In this document: positions 16,279 through 24,410 of the stretch, piece by piece | Position numbering within the stretch: the stretch's first letter is position 1 | Layout of the letters: each line of letters starts with the position of its first letter | Source: Pseudomonadota bacterium | GTDB taxonomy: Bacteria; Pseudomonadota; Gammaproteobacteria; Pseudomonadales; UBA5518 | Reading direction: 5' to 3' | Assembly (NCBI GenBank): GCA_022705125.1 | Contig: JAKJFB010000006.1 | Coordinates: 277-27,561 of the forward strand | DNA length: 27,285 nt | Made by a program: the position numbers and the translations under genes | Notes under the pieces: model-generated | Databases searched by the model: none | Seen by the model: only the letters and a program-made list of their open reading frames with translations | Told to the model about the DNA's origin: nothing

Positions 16279-17192
16279 TTGATGCGTTTCCTGTAGCGCA
16301 GGCGCAGCCAGATCGCGGCCCCGTTCATCACCAGCGTCATCACCACCAGCACCACGCCGGCCGCCGCGGCGTTTTCCTGGAACGCGGCCTGGGGGCGCGA
16401 CATCCAGTTGAACATCTGGATCGGCATCACCGTGAACGGCGACTTCAGCCACTCGAAGGATACGAAGGGAAACTGCGCGCTGATCGGCGGCTCGGGAAGG
16501 AAGGCGATGAAGGTCAGCGCGCCGATCGTGATGATCGGTGCCGTCTCGCCGATGGCGCGCGCCAGCCCGATGATCACGCCGGTCAGGATCCCGCCGGTGG
16601 AATACGGGATGATGTGGTCGCGCACCATCTGCCAGCGCGTGGCCCCCAGCGCGTAGGCGCCCTCGCGGATGCTCGAGGGAATCGAGCGGATGGCCTCGCG
16701 CGTCGCCACGATGATGATCGGCAGGATCAGCAGCGCCAGCGTCAGGCCGGCCGAGAGGATGCTCTGGCCGAAATCGAGCGCGTAGACGAACAGCCCCAGC
16801 GCGAGCAGGCCGTAGATGATCGAGGGCACGCCCGCGAGGTTGTTCACGTTGATCTCGATGATCTCCGTCACCCAGTTGCGCCGCGCGTATTCCTCGAGAT
16901 AGACGCCCGCCGCGACGCCCAGCGGGATCGCGGTAATCGCGGTCAGCAGCATCACCAGGCTGGACCCCACGATGGCACTGAGGATGCCGGCATTCTCGGC
17001 GCGCCGCGAGGGGAAGCTGGTGAAGAAGTCCCAGTTCAGTCGGCCCGCCCCGTCCTGGACGAGCCCGGCGAGCAGCACCGCCAGCGTCAGCACGCCTATC
17101 ATCAGGCATATCAGCCCGATGATCACGAACACCTTGTCCCACTGCTTGCCGCGCGCAACCAGGCGGCGGATCTGCTGCATGTCCTGTGTCAT
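16272..17192 (-). CDS. pstA: Phosphate ABC transporter permease PstA
   Basis: 306 residues, inner-membrane permease subunit. The first helix is at about 21-44 ([19 protein letters not shown]). The binding-protein-dependent transport loop that contacts PstB is [20 protein letters not shown] (20 residues), followed by [15 protein letters not shown], typical of Pst[21 protein letters not shown] is another family block. The ATG at 17192 shares one base with the pstC stop (TGATG), so translation is probably coupled. Residues after [19 protein letters not shown] form the family's periplasmic loop before the last helix. Confidence 0.96.
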
Positions 17193-18136
17193 CAGTAGGC
17201 CTCGCGAAAGCGCTTGCGTGCCAGGTGGCCGAGCACGTTGAAGAACAGCGTCATCAGCACCAGCACCAGGCCGACGGCAAAGATGCTCTGGTACTCGATG
17301 CTGCCGTGCGGCAGGTCACCCAGCGCCACCTGCACGATGAACGCGGTGATCGTGGCGCCGGGTTCGCGCGGATCCCAGGTGAAGTTGGGCTGCTGCCCGG
17401 CCGCCACCGCGACCACCATCGTTTCGCCGATGGCGCGCGATATGCCGAGGATGTAGGCCGCGACGATGCCCGAGGTCGCCGCGGGCACCACCACGCGCAG
17501 CGCCGTCTGCAGCCGCGTGGCACCCATCGCGTAGGAACCCTCGCGCATGTGCAGCGGCACCGCGCGCATCGCGTCCTCGGCCACGGAGCTGATGTAGGGA
17601 ATGATCATGATGCCGATCACCAGGCCCGGCCCGAGCATGTTGAAGCCGGGCAGGTCCGGCATGAAGTACTGCAGCGCGGGCGTGACCATGACCAGCGCGA
17701 AGTAGCCGTAGACCACGGTCGGGATGCCGGCCAGCAGCTCCAGCACGGGTTTCACGATCTCGCGCGTGCGCGGCCCGGCGAACTCGCTGAGGTAGATCGC
17801 GGTGATCGTGCCCACCGGCACGGCCAGCAGCAGCCCGACCGTGGTGGTCACCAGCGTGCCCGCGAGCAACGGCGCCACGCCGTAGTGCTTCTCGCTGAAC
17901 ATGATGGTCCACTGCGTGTCGGTGAGGAAATCGATGAGCGGAACGTGCTCGAAGAAGGCCGCGGACTCGGCCACGAGGATGAATACGATGGCTACCGTGA
18001 CCGCCACAGCGCTGAAGGCGGCGAGAAACAACACGCCCTCGATCAGCCGCTCGCTGACATGCCGGAGCGGGCGGTGCGCGAAGCGGTTGCCAGGGTATGT
18101 CTCTGCCGCTGCTGGCTTGGCGCTGTTAGGAGTCAT
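17192..18136 (-). CDS. pstC: Phosphate ABC transporter permease PstC
   Basis: 314 residues, partner of PstA. The first helix is at about 35-56, and a periplasmic segment with [21 protein letters not shown] follows (the PstC-type FLTxxxW region). The coupling loop is [20 protein letters not shown] and is followed by [15 protein letters not shown], which distinguishes PstC from Pst[18 protein letters not shown] is also diagnostic. I use the ATG at 18136 (MTPNSAKP). The frame is open to a GTG at 18208, but that would include a terminator-like hairpin that should be non-coding. No strong Shine-Dalgarno sequence is visible. Confidence 0.94.
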   Translation of the reverse strand: MTPNSAKPAAAETYPGNRFAHRPLRHVSERLIEGVLFLAAFSAVAVTVAIVFILVAESAAFFEHVPLIDFLTDTQWTIMFSEKHYGVAPLLAGTLVTTTVGLLLAVPVGTITAIYLSEFAGPRTREIVKPVLELLAGIPTVVYGYFALVMVTPALQYFMPDLPGFNMLGPGLVIGIMIIPYISSVAEDAMRAVPLHMREGSYAMGATRLQTALRVVVPAATSGIVAAYILGISRAIGETMVVAVAAGQQPNFTWDPREPGATITAFIVQVALGDLPHGSIEYQSIFAVGLVLVLMTLFFNVLGHLARKRFREAY

Positions 18137-18176
18137 GGCATGGATCCGTCGGAAATGGATAGCGGAGAATGCCCGG

Positions 18177-18218
18177 AAAAAAACGGGGTGGTGGCGGCTG
18201 AGCGCCACGCACCACCCC
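18177..18218 (-). terminator. Terminator-like hairpin between pstS and pstC (attenuator)
   Basis: Read leftward, GGGGTGGTGCGTGGCG pairs with the later CGCC...CACCACCCC across a CTCAG-centred loop, then GTTTTTTT follows. It lies 21 bases after the pstS stop and before pstC. A partial terminator here would give more PstS than permease, as is common in binding-protein transport operons. The strength cannot be judged by eye. Confidence 0.85.
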
Positions 18219-18239
18219 TAACTTCCTCAGGGGAACCGA

Positions 18240-19244
18240 TCAGAGCTTGCCTTCGCGGGCCAGCAGCTCCTCGACCTTCAGGCCGACTTCCGACTTGCCG
18301 CCGAAGCCGCTGCCGAGCTTGCCTTCGTTGAAGTTCTTGAGGGCCAACTCATAGGCCGCCGCGGGCAGGTCGACGAAGCCCACTTCACGCGTCAGCGCAC
18401 CGCCTTCCTTCAAGTAGAACTCCACGAACTTGCGCACTTCCGGACGCTGCACCGACTTCTCCTTCACGTAAATGAAGATCGGGCGCGACAGCGGAGTGTA
18501 GGTGCCGTCGTTCACGGTGGCGATCGAGGGCACCACGCCGGTCGAACCGCCGGGAGCCACGATCGGCACCGCGCGCAGCGTGTCCTTGTTCTCCTCGTAG
18601 TACGCCAGGCCGAAATAGCCGAGCGCGCCCTTGTCGCGCGAGACGAACTGCACGGTGACGTTGTCGTCCTCGCTGGCCTGGTAATCGCCGCGCGAAGACT
18701 TGGCAACACCCACGACCGCCTCGGTGAAGTAGTCGAAGGTGCCCGAGTCGGCACCGGCGCCGGCGAGCTTCAGGGGCACGTCGGGGAAACTGTCACGGAC
18801 CTGCTTCCAGCTGGTGATCTTGCCCGCCGCGGCCGGCTCCCACATCTTCTTCAATTCCTCGACCGTCAGGTGGTCGACGAAATCGTTGTCCTTGCTGACC
18901 ACGACCGTGATGGCGTCATAGGCCACCGGCAGCTCGAAATACTTGATGCCGGCCTGCGCGCAGAGCACCATCTCTTCCTTCAGGATCGGGCGCGAGGCGT
19001 CCGAGATGTCGGTCTCGCCGCGGCAGAAGCGCTTGAAGCCGCCGCCCGTGCCGGAGATGCCGACCGTCACGCGCGCACCGCCCGCAGCCTGGTATTCCTC
19101 GGCCACCGCCTCGGTGATCGGGTAGACGGTGCTGGAGCCGTCGATCTCGATCACGCTGGCCGCGCCGGCCTGCTGCGACAGGAAACCGCCGCACAGCGCC
19201 GCGACGCCGATGGCCGCCTTCAAGGATCCGGAAATCTTCTTCAT
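18240..19244 (-). CDS. pstS: Periplasmic phosphate-binding protein PstS
   Basis: 334 residues. The signal peptide is [20 protein letters not shown] with cleavage near QAGA-AS (about residue 28). Phosphate-contacting segments are [30 protein letters not shown] and [12 protein letters not shown], all in PstS order. Its job is to deliver phosphate to PstCA in the periplasm. I use the ATG at 19244 with GGAG 8 bases upstream; a GTG directly before it (19247) is possible and would add one residue. Only 78 bases separate it from the porin gene, with no Pho box in that gap, so it is probably read from the promoter in front of the porin. Confidence 0.96.
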   Translation of the reverse strand: MKKISGSLKAAIGVAALCGGFLSQQAGAASVIEIDGSSTVYPITEAVAEEYQAAGGARVTVGISGTGGGFKRFCRGETDISDASRPILKEEMVLCAQAGIKYFELPVAYDAITVVVSKDNDFVDHLTVEELKKMWEPAAAGKITSWKQVRDSFPDVPLKLAGAGADSGTFDYFTEAVVGVAKSSRGDYQASEDDNVTVQFVSRDKGALGYFGLAYYEENKDTLRAVPIVAPGGSTGVVPSIATVNDGTYTPLSRPIFIYVKEKSVQRPEVRKFVEFYLKEGGALTREVGFVDLPAAAYELALKNFNEGKLGSGFGGKSEVGLKVEELLAREGKL

Positions 19245-19322
19245 CACATGTACTCCACTGGTATTTGGAACGTGCAGTCGCGAATCCGGCGCCGCCCGCT
19301 CGCGCGGACGGCGCCGGGCGCA

Positions 19323-20612
19323 TCAGAACTTGGCTTCGAGATCGACGTGCAGGGTGTCCGCGTCCACGCCCTTCAGCTTCCGGCTGCTCACGGCGTCGGA
19401 TTCGGCCATGAAATAGGTCGCGCCGATCGAGAAGTTTTTCATGAAGTCGTACTTCAACTTCAGCTTGTGACCGCTGGAGTTCGTGTAACCCACGGCGAAA
19501 TCGGAATCCGTGAAGCCACCCACGACGCCATTGGCATCCACGTCACGGTAGTTGTAGTCGAACGCCACGCCCGCGATGTTGGTGCGCAGGCCGAACAGGT
19601 ACGCCGTGTCCTCGTCGCTGTCGTCGATCGTGGTCGCGGCCATGTCGCGCGCCTCGTAGTTCTGCACGTACTGGCCGTACAGTGACAGCGGCAGCGGCAG
19701 TCCGATCACGTCGAGCTGGGTGAAGATTTCGCCCAGGCCGAACTTGTCGGTGGTGTTGCCGTTGGCACGGAACGAGGAGGTCGAGCCGTACTTGTCGTTG
19801 TTGAAGTCGTAGACGCTGGCGCCGAGGGTCCAGCGCGCCGAATCGCTCACGTCGAACGCAACGCCGCCCTGCAACTGGTACAGCGCGAGGTCGTTCTCGA
19901 TCTCGAAGCCTTCGCTGTCCACGGCATCCTTCAGCACGTAGTAGCCGCCGCTGCCGAAGAACGTAGTGGTGCCGTTCTTCTTCGTGTAGCCCGCCGCCAC
20001 GCCCTCGGGGTTGATGTCACCGTCCCAGATCACGTCGCCCATCGACATCCACGGCTGCTTCATCTTGCCCGCGAAGGTCTTCAGGCCGGGCACTGCCACG
20101 GGGTTGTAGTTGATGTAGGCCAGGTCCAGCCACACCGCCTTCTTGTCGAAGTAATTGTCCATGTTCTCGTTGGTCGAGCGACGGTCGGCGCCGTTGCCGC
20201 TCGCGACCTGGATGCCGGTTTCCACTTCGGGATTGATCTTGGTGAACGCACCGAGACGGGCACGGATGCGCTGGCGGTCCTTGTTGCGGCTGCCGGTGAA
20301 GTCGGGCTCGCCGTCGACATCGATCGTTTCCTGGCGCACGCGCATATCACCCGTGAGCTTCGTGCTCTCGGCCCAGCCGGCTGCCTGACGGAATGCGACG
20401 AAATCCTTCTCCTTGACCACTTCCTTGGCCGCGCGCTTCTCCTCGCGTGTCTCGCGCACCAGGTCAGCGCTCAACTCGGCGTGCTGTGCCGCCGTGATGG
20501 AACCATTTGCCTTCAGCATGTCGAGCAGCTTCGCATCGACCGAGCCGGCATTGGCCTGGGTGGCCCCCGCGAGAATCAAACCTCCGCATACAACTGCTTT
20601 CGATAAACGCAT
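19323..20612 (-). CDS. Putative outer-membrane porin, phosphate-starvation associated by context
   Basis: 429 residues. A signal peptide (MRLSKAVVCGGLILAGATQANA) is followed by a short charged helical segment (about 50-68, rich in E, K and R) of the kind that trimeric porins use in the periplasm. Long amphipathic beta strands follow, ending in LHVDLEAKF with the terminal Phe of Bam-assembled proteins. It fits the putative-porin family (Porin_5-like) better than OprP. Motifs such as KLTGDMRVRQETID and KDRQRIRARLGAFTKINPEV are typical first strands. The ATG at 20612 has AAGGAGA 6 bases upstream. It is the first gene after a Pho box and precedes pstS, so passage of phosphate is a good inference but is not shown by the barrel itself. 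Confidence 0.88.
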   Translation of the reverse strand: MRLSKAVVCGGLILAGATQANAGSVDAKLLDMLKANGSITAAQHAELSADLVRETREEKRAAKEVVKEKDFVAFRQAAGWAESTKLTGDMRVRQETIDVDGEPDFTGSRNKDRQRIRARLGAFTKINPEVETGIQVASGNGADRRSTNENMDNYFDKKAVWLDLAYINYNPVAVPGLKTFAGKMKQPWMSMGDVIWDGDINPEGVAAGYTKKNGTTTFFGSGGYYVLKDAVDSEGFEIENDLALYQLQGGVAFDVSDSARWTLGASVYDFNNDKYGSTSSFRANGNTTDKFGLGEIFTQLDVIGLPLPLSLYGQYVQNYEARDMAATTIDDSDEDTAYLFGLRTNIAGVAFDYNYRDVDANGVVGGFTDSDFAVGYTNSSGHKLKLKYDFMKNFSIGATYFMAESDAVSSRKLKGVDADTLHVDLEAKF

Positions 20613-20714
20613 TCTCTGTCTCCTTGCTGTGATGGACTGGGCTCCCCTGTGTGCGAGGGAGTGAGCTTTGATGCCCAGGGCGAGGCTGCCGGCGATGGCT
20701 GCCACGACGGGGGC

Positions 20715-20748
20715 ATTCTCGGGTTGGCATGTGACAGAATCGTGACAT
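20715..20748 (-). promoter_or_regulatory. Pho box and -10 element upstream of porin-pst-phoU
   Basis: Read leftward, ATGTCAC-GATT-CTGTCAC (20748-20731) has the 7-4-7 structure of a PhoB site; the second repeat fits CTGTCAY exactly and the first differs at two positions. Ten bases further is GAGAAT (20720-20715), where the -10 of a PhoB-activated promoter belongs, and no -35 is needed. A weaker similar pattern (GTGTCAG-TTGC-GTTACAC, 20800-20783) lies upstream. The porin start is about 100 bases downstream. Confidence 0.82.
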
Positions 20749-20903
20749 CGGCACGGCGAGGCAACCGCAACTGCCCCGGTGCGTGTAACGCAACTGACAC
20801 AATCACGACGCCGCAGCCCTCGCGGGAATCGCCAGGGGCGCAATGGACAGTGCTGCGGGGAGTGGCTCGGGCGCGCCGACGCGCCAACGGCGCGAAAGCG
20901 GGT

Positions 20904-22211
20904 TCAGACGACCAGGGTGACGGGATCCACGCCGAAGGAGCCCGGCTCCAGGCTGGTGGCGATCTCGAGCGGCTTGCCGTCCTGGTCGTGCGTGACCGCG
21001 AGCAGGTCGAGCGGGCGCGGCGAGGCGTAGGGTTTCTTGTCGCGATCCAGCACCAGCAGCAGCTGCGGGCGCAGGCGGCGCGTGCGGTAACCCGCCGTCG
21101 CCACGCCCACCTCGCCGTTGCTGAGCTCGACCAGCGTGCCTGCCGGGTAGATGCCGATGGCCTGGATGAACTCCTCGACCAGCTCGGCGTCGAAATCGAT
21201 GTCGCGCCAGGCGTAGAGCTGTTTCACCGCGTGGCTCGGCGACATCGGTGGTGCGTAGGGACGGCGGCTGGTGATGGCGTCGTAGCAGTCGACGATCGCG
21301 GCGATGCGCCCGAAGACCGGGATGTCGTTGCCGGCGATGCCGCGCGGATAACCGTGTCCCCCGTGCCGTTCGTGGTGGAACTCCAGCATGTCGGTGACAC
21401 TGCGGCTGAGGATCCCGGTTCCCTCCAGCATCTGCAGCCCGAACTCCACGTGCGACTTGATCAGCTGGAACTCACCCGGCGTCAGGCGCTCGCGCTTGAG
21501 CAGCAGCGCCTCGGGAACCTTCAGCTTGCCCACGTCCAGCAGCAGCGCGCCCATGGCGAGGCGCTGCAGGTCCACGCGCGGCAGCCCGAGCTGGCGCCCC
21601 AGCGCCACGGCCCACACCGAGGCGCCGGCGGAATGGCCCCAGGTGTAGCTCTGCTCGTCCTTGCTGCACGCCAGCCAGACACAGGCGTCGGGATTGCGGA
21701 TCACGCTCTCGACCATCGGGTTGACGACCTCGCGCACGCCCGAGACGTCGAGCCTGCCCCCGGCGCGGTACGCCTCCATCATCTGCCGGTACGCGCGCAG
21801 CACCTCGGCATACACCGGCCTGGCCACCGCCAGCTCCCCGCCAAAGGTACTGGTGTCCTCGAAGGGCTTCAGCTTGCGGTGCGGGAACATCTCGGCGATG
21901 GCGGTGGCGCTGCGCTGGCGGAACTTGATCGTCTCGAGCGCCGGCTCCTGCGGCAGCGGTATCGTCGCCCCCTTTTGACCGGCCGCACCCACCACGCGGC
22001 TGTTGCGCCGGCCCGCCCCGAGCCGGCAGCGATAGACATCGACATAGACGAACTTGCAATGCTTCTCGACTTCGTCGATGTCCGCCTGGCTGGTGACGTA
22101 GAAGCCTTCGACCAGGAACGGGGTCTCGATCCACGGACGATCGAGCGCGGTGACGAACATGCCGATCTCGAGATCGGTGACAGCGGTGGGAACGGCGTGC
22201 AACTGTGACAT
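20904..22211 (-). CDS. DUF3391 / HD-GYP domain protein with altered metal-site residues
   Basis: 435 residues. The N-terminal DUF3391 part (about 10-120) starts TDLEIGMFVTALDRPWIETPF. The HD-GYP domain spans about 185-340 and includes the EFHHERHGGHGYPRGIAG block (277-294; GYP at 287-289), then RIAAIVDCYDAITSRRPYAPP-like sequence typical of c-di-GMP phosphodiesterases. The HD pair itself is changed: GALLLDVGKLKVP (221-233) has Leu225 where the metal-binding His belongs, with D226 kept. The usual W/Y-D-G before GYP reads H-G-G. Other His ligands (H193, H254, H279, H280) remain. It may be a reduced-activity enzyme or a c-di-GMP sensor. A C-terminal region (about 350-435) follows. Start ATG at 22211. 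Confidence 0.9.
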   Translation of the reverse strand: MSQLHAVPTAVTDLEIGMFVTALDRPWIETPFLVEGFYVTSQADIDEVEKHCKFVYVDVYRCRLGAGRRNSRVVGAAGQKGATIPLPQEPALETIKFRQRSATAIAEMFPHRKLKPFEDTSTFGGELAVARPVYAEVLRAYRQMMEAYRAGGRLDVSGVREVVNPMVESVIRNPDACVWLACSKDEQSYTWGHSAGASVWAVALGRQLGLPRVDLQRLAMGALLLDVGKLKVPEALLLKRERLTPGEFQLIKSHVEFGLQMLEGTGILSRSVTDMLEFHHERHGGHGYPRGIAGNDIPVFGRIAAIVDCYDAITSRRPYAPPMSPSHAVKQLYAWRDIDFDAELVEEFIQAIGIYPAGTLVELSNGEVGVATAGYRTRRLRPQLLLVLDRDKKPYASPRPLDLLAVTHDQDGKPLEIATSLEPGSFGVDPVTLVV

Positions 22212-22295
22212 CTGGCGGTCCGACGGTCGTTGCCGACCCCTCCCGCACCACAGGCGATGCGAGCCGGCCCGGCGGCGGCTTTGACCCCCGTCAGT

Positions 22296-23318
22296 CTAGT
22301 CGACGGTTTGGCGGTTCGCCTCGTCGTGCCCGCGGCGGTTGTACCTCTCCTCGAGGAATTCCAGGCGCAGCGTCAGCAGCCAGAGGGAGCTGCGCGACTC
22401 CTCCACCGACTCGCGCCGCCAGGCGTAGGAGGGCTCGATCTCGAAGAAGATCCAGGGCCGCAGGAAGTTGCGCCGGTACCGCACGCCGAGGGCGTAGCTC
22501 TGGGTCAGGTTCTCGGGATCGGTTTCCCCGGCGACCGCGCCGAAGTAGCTCAAGGCGTCCTTCTCGCTGAGACGCAACTGGTAGCTGAGCCGCGTGCCCC
22601 ACTCCGCGCCGTTGGTCTCCTCGCCGTACTCCACCTGGTTGGTCCAGCGCACGATGCGATCGCGGGATATCAGGTAGTCGAGATCGCCACGCGTGGTGGT
22701 GCCAAAACCGTCACCCTCCTTGAAGTGGAACCGCTGCGTGTACTGCACGCGCCAGTCGTCTCCGATGGGCTGGATGTAGCGGTAGCGCACGCTCGACTTG
22801 AAATCGAGCGAGGAATTGGTGCCGACCGTGAACCACAGACGCGATCTGCTCCGCTCGCGCACCCGGAACTGCAGGCCGACGTCGTCGTCGTTGCCGGCCG
22901 AATTCGGAATCACTTCCTCGCGTTCCTCGCCCTCTTCGGAGAAGACCAGGCTGAGGCGCTCGTCAAGGCGCGGCAGATCGACCTTGCCGCGCAGACGCAC
23001 CTTGTAGTCCTCGCCGTCCTCCTCGTTCCACTCGTACTCGGTGCGCAAGCGCAACACCGAGTCGGCGGACTCCATGTCCGAGGTCACCGTGCCGAAGAAG
23101 GAATCCAGCCACACCGCCAGCGAATCGGTGCGCGAGGTCACGTAGGCGTACGAGGTGTCGACCCAGTGCTGCGCCGGCGCTTGCGCCTCGGCAGTTTCGC
23201 AACCCTGCGAAGGCTGGCAGCGCGGAGCGCCGACCTGGATTTCCCCTTCGGCTCGCGTCGCTTCGGGCGCTACGCACCACAGCAGCATGAGCAGGCGCAA
23301 CACCGTCTGCCGCCGCAT
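22296..23318 (-). CDS. Uncharacterised outer-membrane beta-barrel protein
   Basis: About 340 residues, function unknown. A signal peptide (MRRQTVLRLLMLLWCVAP, cleavage near ATRA-EG) precedes a short linker. The rest is alternating beta strands with charged turns (LRLRTEYEWN, YKVRLRGKVDLP, SSVRYRYIQPI, WRVQYTQRFHF, LSYQLRLSEKD, YALGVRYRRNFL) ending in SLWLLTLRLEF. The barrel is not terminal: a 17-residue polar tail (LEERYNRRGHDEANRQT region) follows that strand. ATG 23318 is chosen for the signal peptide. ATG 23336 or GTG 23360 are alternatives, and none has a clear ribosome binding site. The DHH phosphoesterase gene lies 47 bases upstream and the HD-GYP gene starts 84 bases downstream. Confidence 0.75.
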   Translation of the reverse strand: MRRQTVLRLLMLLWCVAPEATRAEGEIQVGAPRCQPSQGCETAEAQAPAQHWVDTSYAYVTSRTDSLAVWLDSFFGTVTSDMESADSVLRLRTEYEWNEEDGEDYKVRLRGKVDLPRLDERLSLVFSEEGEEREEVIPNSAGNDDDVGLQFRVRERSRSRLWFTVGTNSSLDFKSSVRYRYIQPIGDDWRVQYTQRFHFKEGDGFGTTTRGDLDYLISRDRIVRWTNQVEYGEETNGAEWGTRLSYQLRLSEKDALSYFGAVAGETDPENLTQSYALGVRYRRNFLRPWIFFEIEPSYAWRRESVEESRSSLWLLTLRLEFLEERYNRRGHDEANRQTVD

Positions 23319-23365
23319 GGCGCCGGGCGCTGGCATGTGGGCGGGCCATGCCGTCGGCACGCCCC

Positions 23366-24340
23366 TCAGCTCCCGGCGTGCGCCGCGTAGAAGGAGCAGA
23401 ACACGTCGATGAAGCGTGCGAGATCCTCGCGCGCCAGCCGGTTGATCCCCGCGGCCGCCTTGCGCCCGCCGCCGGTGGCGAACTGCCGGCACACCTCGTC
23501 GGCGCCGGTGCGGTTGGCGAGCGGCGCGCGCACGCTCACCAGCAGATCGCCGCCGCCGATCTCGGTGAGCACCGCGTGCGCGCGCGCCGGATGCAGGTTC
23601 ACCAGGTCATTGCTGTAGACGCCGCTCACGCGCCGCGCCCAGGGCTCGTCGGGCAGCAGGAACACCGCCGCGCTCGCGGACTCGTGCATCGGTTTCAGGG
23701 CCGCCGCCATGCCCATATCGCCGTGAAAGCCCTCCTCGAGCCTGCCGAAGGTCTCGCGGTCCCCGGCGATGAAGGCGAGCGGATCCGCGTAGGGGCGCAG
23801 GCGCCGGAACAGCTCGGCCGGCGCGAAGTGCAGATCCTCGATGCTCGGGCCGTAACCGTTGTAGTTGATGTAGTTGCCGAGGTTCTCGGCCGCCGCGAGC
23901 GCCTCGCCGTCCAGCCCGATCTGGGTCGCCAGGCGCCGCGCGCTCTCGCCCAGGTTGTCGCCGAAGGCGCCGACCACCGCCCAGCGCGCGTGTGCGCCCT
24001 TCAGGTGGCCATTCACCAGCAGGCTGGTGCAGACCTCCGGCGCGGTGTTGATGATGGCCTGCAATCCCGCGTGTTCGGGGATCTCGCCCGGGATGTGATG
24101 GTCCACGTAGAACACGCTGGCGCCCGCCGCGAGCAGGCGGTCGAGATCGGCGCGGTTCTTCTCCATGGCGACGTCGAGCACCGTGATCCGGTCGCCCGCG
24201 CCGGCCCGCACCTGGCGCAGCAGGTCGATGTCGCGCTTGACCCCGGTGACCAGCTCGCTGTCGCGCGGGCTGCTCAGCTGCAGCTGCAGCAGCGCGCAGA
24301 TGCCGTCGGCATCGCCATTGAACACATCCACGTATCGCAT
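23366..24340 (-). CDS. DHH family phosphoesterase
   Basis: 324 residues. The DHH domain has FNGDADGICALLQL (7-20; D10 and D12), VLDVAM (D56) and YVDHHIPGE (DHH at 80-82), the metal ligands of the family. The C-terminal DHHA1-like part ends with RQFATGGGRKAAAGIN, where many relatives have GGGH; here it is GGGR. Relatives include RecJ, NrnA-type oligoribonucleases and cyclic-di-AMP phosphodiesterases. This one is a stand-alone form with no membrane or RNA-binding part, so the substrate is probably a short oligonucleotide or nucleotide phosphate, which I cannot settle. The ATG at 24340 has GGAGGAAGG upstream. Confidence 0.88.
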   Translation of the reverse strand: MRYVDVFNGDADGICALLQLQLSSPRDSELVTGVKRDIDLLRQVRAGAGDRITVLDVAMEKNRADLDRLLAAGASVFYVDHHIPGEIPEHAGLQAIINTAPEVCTSLLVNGHLKGAHARWAVVGAFGDNLGESARRLATQIGLDGEALAAAENLGNYINYNGYGPSIEDLHFAPAELFRRLRPYADPLAFIAGDRETFGRLEEGFHGDMGMAAALKPMHESASAAVFLLPDEPWARRVSGVYSNDLVNLHPARAHAVLTEIGGGDLLVSVRAPLANRTGADEVCRQFATGGGRKAAAGINRLAREDLARFIDVFCSFYAAHAGS

Positions 24341-24410
24341 CGGGAATCCTTCCTCCAGGCAGCAGCAATTTCATTGGCCGGCGCGCCAGCGCGCGCGAGG
24401 GCAAGCTCCC

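Noticed and set aside
19289..19316. Inverted repeat with GGCGCCG arms between porin and pstS as a terminator
   Set aside because: No T tract follows in the transcribed direction, and pstS lacks its own Pho box, so read-through is more likely.
20783..20800. Second Pho box GTGTCAG-TTGC-GTTACAC
   Set aside because: The second half matches only about 4 of 7 positions and its distance to the good Pho box is not a multiple of 11; kept only as a remark.
20880..20894. Hairpin CGCGCC-AAC-GGCGCG just after the HD-GYP stop as a terminator
   Set aside because: The 6-bp stem is sound but no T tract follows on the minus strand.
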